From an uncultured Myxococcales bacterium (GTDB taxonomy: Bacteria > Myxococcota_A > UBA9042 > DTJE01), in NCBI GenBank assembly GCA_937975765.1, contig CALJUR010000013.1:1-18013 (forward strand): a stretch of 18,013 nt of DNA. The letters run 5' to 3'. Positions 6,709 through 12,962 of the stretch are shown here, piece by piece. A program made the position numbers and the translations under genes. The notes below the pieces were generated by a model. The model saw only the letters and a list, made by a program, of their open reading frames with translations, did no database searches and was not told the origin of the DNA. How positions within the stretch are numbered: the first letter of the stretch is position 1; every line of letters starts with the position of its first letter.

Positions 6709-8345
6709 ACGGCTCGAAGGGACCGGACGACGCGCTCCGGGACGGCAAGGTGATCGAGTTGCTGGAGGGCCCGGAGGCCGACGACCTGGTCGACGCCGCC
6801 CCGTCGCGTGCCCCCGAACCCGAAAAGCTGACCGCGGCGGCGAAGGCGGCCCTGGCGCTGGCCGCCGAACGGTTCTCGGACACGGCGAACGCCACCCGGC
6901 TCGCGGGCCGGTGCGCGGGCGTCGCCAAGTACTGCGGCAGCCTCGGCTGGCTGATCTTCAACGGCCGAAAATGGGAAGTCGACGAGCGCGACCGGATCAT
7001 CGAGTACGCGAAGGAGGTCGCCCGGCTGAACGTGGCCGAGGCGATGGAGGAACCCGACGAGGACGCCCGCGAGGCCCTGGTTGACGCGGCACGGAAGTGC
7101 CTTCAGGAGCCGCGCATCCGGGCCATGGTCTCCCTGGCGCAGTCCGACCCGCGCGTGCGCATCGTGGTCAACCAGCTGGATCTGGACCCGTGGCTCCTCA
7201 ACGTCCACAACGGCACGCTCGACCTGCGCACCGGCGTCCTGCGTCCGCACGATCCCGAAGACCTCATCGCGAAGATCGCCCCGGTGGACTACGACCCGGC
7301 CGCGACGTGCCCGACCTGGGATGCCTTCCTCGATCGCATCATGGCCCACAACCCGGGCCTGATCCGCTTCCTGCAGCAGGCGGTCGGGTACGCGCTGACC
7401 GGCGACGCCTCGGAGCAGGTGCTGTTCCTCCTGTACGGGACCGGCCAGAACGGCAAGACCACCTTCCTCGAGACGCTCACGGACCTTTTCAGCGACTACT
7501 GGACCAAGATGAATACGGCCACGCTGCTCGACGAGAAGCGATCGGCCGGGTCTGCCAGCGAGGACGTCGCGCTGCTCGCAGGCGCCCGTCTGGTCACCGC
7601 CGTCGAGATTCCCCCGGGCCGCCAGCTGAACGTCGCCTTCATCAAGGAGACGACCGGCGGCGATACCGTGATGGCCCGCTTCCTCTACAAGCCGTCGTTC
7701 CGGTTCCGGCCGGTGTTCAAGGCGTTCCTGGCCTTCAACCAGAAGCCGACGATCCGCGACCCGACCGAGGGTGCCTGGCGCCGCGTCCGTCTGATCCCGT
7801 TCGACGTCGCCATCCCGAAGGAGGAGCGGGACCGCAAGTTGCCCGAGAAGCTGCGCGCCGAGTTGCCCGGGATCCTGGCCTGGGCCGTCCGGGGCTGCGC
7901 CGACTGGCTCAAGAGCGGCCTGTCGACCCCGCCCGAGGTGATCGAGGCCACGGCGACCTACCGCGTCGAGCAGGACATCCTGGCCGGCTTCCTGGCCGAC
8001 TGCTGCGTCATCGGAGACGGCTTCGAGGTCTCCACGAAGGAACTCGGCACGGCCTACAAGGCGTGGTGCGAGGCCTCGGGAGAGGAGCCGATGAGCACCA
8101 CCCTCTTCGGGCGCTGCCTCACCGAGCGGGGGTTCGCTGGCGCCCGAGGGCACCGCGGCGGGCGGGTCCGGAAGGGCCTGACCCTCGCCCCCACGACCGG
8201 CACGACGGGCACCGCGGGACCCGCCCCTACCCCGCCGCCGACCGCGGGCGCGACAGGTTCGGGATCCGCCGAACCCGACGACCCGTGGGGAGATTCCCCT
8301 TCCGATTCCGATTCTTCGCCCGGCTACGAGACGGGGGAGTTGTGA
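6699..8345 (+). CDS. SF3 replicative helicase, D5/P4-alpha family
   Basis: This 548-residue protein unwinds DNA at the phage origin. The D5-N-type region (about 60-215) contains the LDLRTGVLRPHDPED block that precedes the ATPase in this family. The SF3 core has Walker A GTGQNGKTT (247-255, K253), Walker B ending at E303 (ARLVTAVEI), and motif C with N347 (KAFLAFNQKP), then WRRVRLIPF. A C-terminal winged-helix-like region (about 425-480) is where P4 alpha binds iterons. The tail is low-complexity Thr/Gly/Pro and its DNA already contains the first iteron. ATG 6699 has GGAG eight bases upstream and overlaps the primase stop. The stop overlaps the next possible start (TGATG). Confidence 0.93.
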   Translation: MDVNGSKGPDDALRDGKVIELLEGPEADDLVDAAPSRAPEPEKLTAAAKAALALAAERFSDTANATRLAGRCAGVAKYCGSLGWLIFNGRKWEVDERDRIIEYAKEVARLNVAEAMEEPDEDAREALVDAARKCLQEPRIRAMVSLAQSDPRVRIVVNQLDLDPWLLNVHNGTLDLRTGVLRPHDPEDLIAKIAPVDYDPAATCPTWDAFLDRIMAHNPGLIRFLQQAVGYALTGDASEQVLFLLYGTGQNGKTTFLETLTDLFSDYWTKMNTATLLDEKRSAGSASEDVALLAGARLVTAVEIPPGRQLNVAFIKETTGGDTVMARFLYKPSFRFRPVFKAFLAFNQKPTIRDPTEGAWRRVRLIPFDVAIPKEERDRKLPEKLRAELPGILAWAVRGCADWLKSGLSTPPEVIEATATYRVEQDILAGFLADCCVIGDGFEVSTKELGTAYKAWCEASGEEPMSTTLFGRCLTERGFAGARGHRGGRVRKGLTLAPTTGTTGTAGPAPTPPPTAGATGSGSAEPDDPWGDSPSDSDSSPGYETGEL

Positions 8346-8528
8346 TGCCCGCGACAGGTTCGTCGGGTTTCCCGGCAACTTTCTCCATGTGTGCATGCGC
8401 GCTCGCCCGCGCGTATGGGGACTTCCTGGAAAACCTGTCGAACCTGTCGCGCTTCCTGTTTTGGGGCACGAAGTCGCAGTGGAATCCGGATGTTGCCGCG
8501 CGACAGGTTTGGGCCGCGAACCTGCCGC
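8250..8528. repeat. Iteron cluster, candidate phage replication origin
   Basis: Six copies of GCGACAGGTTCG or close variants lie in 280 bases: plus strand at 8250-8261, 8351-8362 and 8500-8511 (last with one change); minus strand at 8439-8450, with a second core at 8431-8440, and 8517-8528 (one change). The nine-base core CGACAGGTT is exact in five. The copies at 8431-8450 are tandem ten bases apart; those at 8500-8528 form an inverted pair. The stretch 8380-8470 is less GC-rich than the surrounding genes. P4-type helicases bind iterons at their own origin, so position right after the helicase gene supports an origin. Confidence 0.65.
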
Positions 8529-8563
8529 GCACCGTCGCAACCGGTCGCGGGAGGACCCGATGA
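8345..8563 (+). CDS. Doubtful 72-residue ORF across the iteron region
   Basis: An ATG overlapping the helicase stop (TGATG) opens a 72-residue frame that ends in an ATGA overlap with the next gene, so it fills the gap exactly. Against it, codon third positions are less GC-rich than in the neighbours, no domain is visible, and the sequence contains five of the six iterons. The residues NLSNLSRF simply translate two tandem iterons. It may be a real short peptide, or the overlap may be chance and the segment a non-coding origin. Confidence 0.35.
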   Translation: MPATGSSGFPATFSMCACALARAYGDFLENLSNLSRFLFWGTKSQWNPDVAARQVWAANLPRTVATGRGRTR

Positions 8564-8919
8564 GCGAGATCGCCGGCCTGATCGCCCGGCTCCGGGACCG
8601 GGGCGTCGTGTTCGCGATCAACCCCGGCCCGCCCGAGCGCCTGGCGTGGACCACCCCGGTCGGGGTCATGACGCCCGCCGTGGTCGACGAACTACGTCCT
8701 CGGAAGGCCGAGGCCCTGGCGCTTCTGAAGGCCGAGGCCGAGGCGCGCGTGGCGACCGCAGCCCCGCCCCCCTTTCCCTGCTACTGCTGCGGCTCGATGC
8801 GCTTCTGGTCTGCGGGCCACGACCACTGGATCTGCGGCACGTGCCATCCGCCCGCCCCCGGCGTCCTTCGCGATGGCGTGCAGTGGCGCGATGGGCGCCC
8901 CTCCGACACGACCCGCTGA
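8560..8919 (+). CDS. TubC-docking-like N-terminus with C-terminal zinc ribbon
   Basis: A 119-residue protein. Residues 1-57 (SEIAGLIARLRDRGVVFAI through ELRPRKAEALALL) resemble the TubC N-terminal docking-type helix-strand unit often seen in small proteins of mobile elements next to replication genes. Residues 74-95 form a likely zinc ribbon: C74/C76/C77 then C92-x2-C95 (CYCCGS and ICGTC). The start has GGGAGGA four bases upstream and overlaps the preceding stop (ATGA). A role in protein-protein contact at the replication complex is an inference. It is the last gene before repeat copy C. Confidence 0.75.
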   Translation: MSEIAGLIARLRDRGVVFAINPGPPERLAWTTPVGVMTPAVVDELRPRKAEALALLKAEAEARVATAAPPPFPCYCCGSMRFWSAGHDHWICGTCHPPAPGVLRDGVQWRDGRPSDTTR

Positions 8920-8933
8920 AAAAAGTTCGGAAC

Positions 8934-8974
8934 CCCTGTCCCCGTTTGCCTCCAACCCACGCAAGTACCGGGTG
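8934..8974 (+). repeat. 41-bp start-associated element, copy C
   Basis: Begins CCCTGTCCCCGTTTG and ends CGCAAGTACCGGGTG, 40 bases upstream of the ATG at 9014 that opens the late gene string. Unlike copy B it lies in true intergenic sequence (8920-9013). The differences from copies A and B are confined mainly to the middle (around 8945-8954). Confidence 0.88.
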
Positions 8975-8979
8975 AGAGG

Positions 8980-8996
8980 CGAGCCACGACGGCTCG
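8980..8996 (+). promoter_or_regulatory. Leader hairpin after repeat copy C
   Basis: CGAGCC and GGCTCG form a perfect six-base stem around ACGAC. It sits five bases after the 41-bp element and seven bases before the GGAGG ribosome site (9004-9008). The sequence is unrelated to the hairpin after copy B but the order element, hairpin, ribosome site, ATG is the same. Confidence 0.45.
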
Positions 8997-9013
8997 TGAC
9001 CACGGAGGCGGCC

Positions 9014-9238
9014 ATGACGCTTTCGCTCCTGGACCTCGGCAACAGCCCCTCGTCCCCGACGCCCGGCCCGCGTTGGCCGCACGTGGTCGGCGCCGTCCTG
9101 GTGGCGGCGGTCCTGCTCTTCACGGGCCCGCTGCGCTGCACCGCCCCGGTGACGGCGCCGCCCCGGATCGTCCCGGACGGCGTCCTCGCGAACTACGCGA
9201 CCACGTGGTCGCACTCCATCAAGGGGACCGAGGGATGA
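9014..9238 (+). CDS. Small single-pass membrane protein
   Basis: A 74-residue protein with one hydrophobic helix at about residues 24-41 (VVGAVLVAAVLLFTGPL) and a cysteine right after it (RCTAP). The N-terminus is Ser/Pro-rich and the C-terminus is short and polar. The start is backed by GGAGG five bases upstream, and its stop overlaps the next ATG (ATGA). This is the first gene after repeat copy C. Topology alone would allow a holin-like, spanin-like or signal-anchored protein; no lysis genes are adjacent, so I leave it unassigned. The ORF is open further upstream but that would include the repeat. Confidence 0.65.
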   Translation: MTLSLLDLGNSPSSPTPGPRWPHVVGAVLVAAVLLFTGPLRCTAPVTAPPRIVPDGVLANYATTWSHSIKGTEG

Positions 9239-10101
9239 ACGCCCACGATGTCAGCCCGGGTATGCCGCGCACCCGCAGGGAGTGCCCGAACGGCCCCTGC
9301 CCGCACGTCGGTTGCCGCTACCACCTGTGGACGGAACGGCGCCTGGACCGTCGCGGCGCGGTCGTCGACCTGCGGGAAACCGCGGTGTTCGGCAACGTCG
9401 ACCACACCTGCATCCTGAACGAGATCGCCCATGGGCCCCTGACGCTGGAAGCCATCGGCGGGCTGTTCGAGTTGTCGCGCGAGCGCGTGCGGCAGATCGA
9501 GGCCGACGCGCTGGCCCGCCTGCGGGACGCCGACCCCGGAGTGCTGCGTGAACTGCTGGCCGCCGTCAGCGACATCCAAAGCGACGGCGAGGCATGGGAG
9601 GACGATGACCACGACTGCATGCGGTGCGAAGCCTCGGACGTCGAGGCGGGCGAGGAGTCCACCACCGACGATACGGGTGTTCCCGAGGGTGCGGACGAGT
9701 CGGTCAGCGATGCCACGGAGCCCCTGCCCTGGTCCGAGCCGACGTCCACGGACCCGCGCGTTCAGACCGTCAACCAGCAGCGCATCGACCGGGCCAACGC
9801 CCGTGCCGCCGGGGCCCGCCCCTACTGGTGCCCCCATTGCGGGCGCACCTACCCGGGCGTCACGCTCCTCGGCACTGAGCGGCGCGGATGCCCGAATCCC
9901 CGCTGCGCCGCCCGAGCCTGGGGCGACCTCGCCCGCGAACAGAATCGCCACCGCGAGGGCGTCGCGCCCGAGATCGTCGCTGCCATCGTCAGCGATTACC
10001 GCCCCGGCGAACACGGCTACCGCGCACTGGCGCGCGAGCACGGGCTGCCGCTGCCGACCGTCGCGTCGATCCTGCGGCGCGCGAAAGAGGACTCCCAATG
10101 A
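9235..10101 (+). CDS. Sigma-region-4 / zinc-ribbon regulatory protein
   Basis: This 288-residue protein has three recognisable parts. An N-terminal Cys/His segment (RRECPNGPCPHVGCRYHL, about 14-31) leads into a sigma-70 region-4 helix-turn-helix at about 69-97 (LTLEAIGGLFELSRERVRQ then IEADALARLR), the RERVRQIE string being typical of sigma region 4. A long acidic, disordered linker follows (about 110-175). Then comes a zinc ribbon C199-x2-C202 and C219/C224 (CPHCGRTYPG, CPNPRC), and a second helix-turn-helix near the C-terminus (about 250-285, YRALAREHGLPLPTVASIL). It lacks region 2, so it is not a complete sigma factor; a regulator of late genes is likely. It overlaps both neighbours by ATGA. 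Confidence 0.8.
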   Translation: MNAHDVSPGMPRTRRECPNGPCPHVGCRYHLWTERRLDRRGAVVDLRETAVFGNVDHTCILNEIAHGPLTLEAIGGLFELSRERVRQIEADALARLRDADPGVLRELLAAVSDIQSDGEAWEDDDHDCMRCEASDVEAGEESTTDDTGVPEGADESVSDATEPLPWSEPTSTDPRVQTVNQQRIDRANARAAGARPYWCPHCGRTYPGVTLLGTERRGCPNPRCAARAWGDLAREQNRHREGVAPEIVAAIVSDYRPGEHGYRALAREHGLPLPTVASILRRAKEDSQ

Positions 10102-10466
10102 ACAAGACCAGCCCGAAGCGACTCGTGCCTCCGCAGCCGACCTGGCAGGACGGCGGCACCGCCATGAACTTGGCGGGATGGCTGGAGGAGATCGAGGACG
10201 GCCTCTTGCGGTGCGGTGCGCGTCCCGGCGTCGACTACATGTTCCGCGACCTCATCACTCTCGTCTGCAACGTCGGCGCGTTCGACAAGTGCGGCGCAGC
10301 GACGCGCGCCATCCAGGATGTTGCGTCGGCGCTGCAGGCGCTCGGGACGGGCGGCACCCAACCCGGCGCGATCGAGTTCGTCGGCATGAAGCTGGAGGAG
10401 GCCGGGAGTCGGCTCACCAGCGCCATCGAATCGATCACGGGAGCCCTGGAGGACGCGAACCGATGA
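10098..10466 (+). CDS. Unknown 122-residue protein
   Basis: Not recognised. The sequence is mixed alpha-helical with three cysteines (LLRCGARPG, LVCNVGAFDKCG) and a C-terminal helix (KLEEAGSRLTSAIESITGAL). No membrane segment or signal peptide. The ATG overlaps the preceding stop and has AGAGGA six bases upstream; an internal ATG at 10164 (MNLAGWL) is possible but has no better ribosome site. It sits between a regulator and a nucleotide-metabolism-like gene, which gives no clear hint of its role. Confidence 0.75.
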   Translation: MNKTSPKRLVPPQPTWQDGGTAMNLAGWLEEIEDGLLRCGARPGVDYMFRDLITLVCNVGAFDKCGAATRAIQDVASALQALGTGGTQPGAIEFVGMKLEEAGSRLTSAIESITGALEDANR

Positions 10467-10612
10467 GGCACTCGACCCCCACCGGCTCCCCCACGGTTCC
10501 TTCCCGGCCCCGGCGCCGGCCGGGGGTACCGCGCGCGGCCCGTGCCCGCCAGATACGCGGCCCAAAAAATAGCGCGCCGGATGCGCCGGATTCCCGAGAC
10601 GAGGAGAGCAGC
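10467..10612 (+). other. Gap with strong GC hairpin; no supported gene
   Basis: The frame of the DUF1937 gene is open back to an ATG at 10463 that overlaps the previous stop, but the extra 50 residues would be low-complexity Arg/Pro. The segment holds a perfect seven-base stem, CCCGGCC at 10503-10509 with GGCCGGG at 10518-10524, and an AAAAAA run near 10564 that is unusual in this GC-rich DNA. It breaks the otherwise continuous chain of overlapping genes, so a processing, attenuation or promoter site is possible. Confidence 0.35.
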
Positions 10613-11032
10613 GTGATCGACCGCTCCCATGGCTATCGCCCGGCCCTCGGCACGTTCGTGGCGCCCGGCGCATTCGACCACCTGACGTACCTGGCGACCC
10701 CCTACTCGCACCCGGATGCGCCGGTTCGGGAGCTGCGATACCGGGCGGCGTGCGCCATCGCTGCGGTCATGACCGCCCGTGGCGACCTGGTCTACTCGCC
10801 CGTCGCCCACGGGCACGGCATCGCTCTGTCGGGCTCGCTCCCGGTGACCTGGGAACACTGGAAGCGCCTGGACCTGCGAATGCTGCGTGCATGCGATTCG
10901 CTGACGGTGGCCTGCGTTGCCGGATGGAAGGACTCCCACGGCGTCCAGGCCGAGATCGCCGCTGCCCGCGAACTGGGCCTGCCTGTCTGGTTCGTGGACC
11001 CCTGCGGCAACCCCATGGAGGAACCGAAGTGA
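10613..11032 (+). CDS. DUF1937 family protein (deoxyribosyltransferase-like fold)
   Basis: A 139-residue protein. The core TYLATPYSHPDAPVRELRY, then VYSPVAHGHGIALSGSLP, then LDLRMLRACDSLTVACVAGW and EIAAARELGLPVWFVDP is the pattern of DUF1937, a phage-associated family related in fold to nucleoside 2-deoxyribosyltransferases. It may modify or salvage nucleotides, though no activity is established for this branch. The GTG start at 10613 is chosen because GAGGAGAG lies four bases upstream and family members begin shortly before YLATPYS; the ATG at 10463 is the alternative. The stop overlaps the terminase small-subunit GTG (GTGA). Confidence 0.82.
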   Translation: MIDRSHGYRPALGTFVAPGAFDHLTYLATPYSHPDAPVRELRYRAACAIAAVMTARGDLVYSPVAHGHGIALSGSLPVTWEHWKRLDLRMLRACDSLTVACVAGWKDSHGVQAEIAAARELGLPVWFVDPCGNPMEEPK

Positions 11033-11592
11033 GCGGAAAACCGAAGGATGGGCGCACCTACACGAACGCCGAGGCCGCGAACACCCTGGGTATCGATGTC
11101 GCGACGGTGAAGCGGTGGCGCACCCGGGGCTTCCTGGTCAACCGGCCCGACGGATCCCTCGACCGGGCCGCGACGGCAGCGAAGGCCAACGCCGGCCGCG
11201 ACCCGACGATCGGGGGCAAGCCCGACCGGGTCTTCGGCGGGGCGGCGCCCGTGCGCTCCTACGACGGGCTCGACACCGCGGTAGGCGACAGCGCGAAGCT
11301 GCTGAAGGTCCGGATCGCCCGCGAGACGCTGACGGCGAAGGCCCTGCGCCTGGACATCGAGGAACGCGAGGGACGGCTGATCGACCGCCAGGCGGCCGAG
11401 CGCGTCTACGTCTCGGCGGTCACGGACATCAAGACTCGCGTTGAAGCGATCCCCGAGCGGGTGGCCTCGCGCCTCGTCGGTCTGGACGCCCGGGCCATCC
11501 GCGACGTCCTTCGCGACGAGATCGAGACGGCCCTGCGGCAGGCGAGCGAGGTCCCCTTCGTCGGGGCCGGCACGGATGGAGGTGCGGCATGA
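11029..11592 (+). CDS. Terminase small subunit, lambda Nu1-like
   Basis: The 187-residue protein recognises phage DNA and brings it to the large terminase for packaging. An N-terminal winged-helix/excisionase-type DNA-binding unit (YTNAEAANTLGIDVATVKRW, about 11-32) is followed by a linker and a long helical region (KALRLDIEEREGRLIDRQAA through IRDVLRDEIETALRQAS) that is typical of Nu1/DUF1441-type small subunits. Length agrees with Nu1 (181 residues). GTG at 11029 has GGAGG seven bases upstream and overlaps the preceding stop. Its own stop overlaps the methyltransferase ATG. Confidence 0.83.
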   Translation: MSGKPKDGRTYTNAEAANTLGIDVATVKRWRTRGFLVNRPDGSLDRAATAAKANAGRDPTIGGKPDRVFGGAAPVRSYDGLDTAVGDSAKLLKVRIARETLTAKALRLDIEEREGRLIDRQAAERVYVSAVTDIKTRVEAIPERVASRLVGLDARAIRDVLRDEIETALRQASEVPFVGAGTDGGAA

Positions 11593-12962
11593 GCGCGGAT
11601 CCCAGGATCATGATGCGGCCGGTCAGCGAACTGCGGCCCTACGAGAAGAACGCTCGGACCCACTCGGACGCGCAGATCGAGCAGGTGGCGCGGTCCATCA
11701 CGGAGTTCGGGTTCACGAACCCGGTCCTCGTGGACGCGAGCGGCACGATCGTCGCCGGCCACGCCCGGGTCCGGGCCGCCGAGCGCCTCGGGATGGAGCA
11801 GGTCCCCACGATCTGCCTCGACTACCTGACGCCCGCGCAGGTCCGCGCCTACGTGCTGGCCGACAACGCCATCGCCCTGAACGCCGGATGGGACGAGGAC
11901 CTGCTGCGCCAGGAACTCGCCGCCCTCGACGAGTTGGACTTCGACGTGACGCTGACCGGGTTCGACGAGGCCGAGATCGACCGGTTGCTGGCGTCCACCG
12001 ACTCGACGGGCAACCCGGGCCTGACCGACGAGGACGCGGTGCCCGAGCCGCCCGAGGACGCGACGACGCAGCCGGGCGACCTGTGGATCCTGGGTGGCCA
12101 CCGGCTGCTGTGCTCCGATTCCACAGACCCGGCCGCGGTGGACCGCCTGCTGGCGGGCGCGCCGATCCATCTCGTGAACATGGATCCGCCGTACAACGTG
12201 AAGGTCGAGCCGCGCAGCAACAATGCCATCGCGGCGGGCCTGTCGTCGTTCGCGCCCCCGGCCACGATGCACCACCAGGCCCTCGACCTGGCCCGGCACC
12301 CCGAGAAGGCGAAGGGCACCACGAAGAAGATGCGGGCGAAGGACCGCCCCCTGCTGAACGACTTCGTGACCGAGGAGGAGTTTGACCGGCTGTTGCGGGC
12401 GTGGTTCGGGAACGCCGCCCGCGTGCTGGAGCCGGGCCGAGCGTTCTACATCTGGGGCGGCTACGGCAACCTCGGAAACTATCCCCCGGCGCTGCGCGAG
12501 AGCGGCCTGTACTTCTCCCAGGCCATCATCTGGGACAAGGAATGGCCCGTCCTGACGCGGAAGGACTTCATGGGGGCCCACGAGTGGGCGCTGTATGGCT
12601 GGAAGGAGGGCGCGGCGCACCAGTTCTTCGGACCCAACAACGCGACCGACCTGTGGCACGTCAAGAAGATCTCGCCGCCGCAGATGGAGCACCTGACGGC
12701 CAAGCCCGCGGAACTCGCCCGCCGCGCCATCGAGTACTCGTCCCGCCTGGGCGAGAACGTCCTCGACCTCTTCGGCGGGTCGGGCTCGACGCTCATCGGC
12801 GCGGAGCAGACGGGGCGGCACGCGTTCCTGATGGAACTGGACCCCGCCTACTGCGACGTCATCGTGGATCGGTTCCAGCGGTTCACGGGCGTGCCCGGCG
12901 TGCTGGAGCGCACCGGCGAGTCCCCGATCCCGATGAAGCCCCGTGACGAGACCATGCGATGA
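11589..12962 (+). CDS. ParB-domain DNA methyltransferase (N4/N6 type)
   Basis: A 457-residue fusion. Residues 1-110 form a ParB/Srx-like domain (RPYEKNARTHSDAQIEQVAR, GTIVAGHARVRAAERLG). The rest is an amino-methyltransferase with catalytic motif DPPY (199-202) ahead of the S-adenosylmethionine motif FGGSGS (395-400), the order of the beta-type class, and the final ELDPAYCDVIVDRF segment seen in phage enzymes. It would methylate adenine or cytosine amino groups, protecting phage DNA from host restriction or marking it for packaging. No cognate restriction gene is adjacent. It is placed between small and large terminase and overlaps both by ATGA, so its expression is tied to packaging. Confidence 0.92.
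   Translation: MSADPRIMMRPVSELRPYEKNARTHSDAQIEQVARSITEFGFTNPVLVDASGTIVAGHARVRAAERLGMEQVPTICLDYLTPAQVRAYVLADNAIALNAGWDEDLLRQELAALDELDFDVTLTGFDEAEIDRLLASTDSTGNPGLTDEDAVPEPPEDATTQPGDLWILGGHRLLCSDSTDPAAVDRLLAGAPIHLVNMDPPYNVKVEPRSNNAIAAGLSSFAPPATMHHQALDLARHPEKAKGTTKKMRAKDRPLLNDFVTEEEFDRLLRAWFGNAARVLEPGRAFYIWGGYGNLGNYPPALRESGLYFSQAIIWDKEWPVLTRKDFMGAHEWALYGWKEGAAHQFFGPNNATDLWHVKKISPPQMEHLTAKPAELARRAIEYSSRLGENVLDLFGGSGSTLIGAEQTGRHAFLMELDPAYCDVIVDRFQRFTGVPGVLERTGESPIPMKPRDETMR

Noticed and set aside
6141..8669. 842-residue minus-strand ORF across primase and helicase genes
   Set aside because: Low-complexity translation with no domain; it is antisense to two well-supported genes.
8920..8940. GGAAC followed by GTC before copy C as an ECF-type promoter
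   Set aside because: The spacing is far too short for -35/-10 boxes and the same string is not present at copies A and B.
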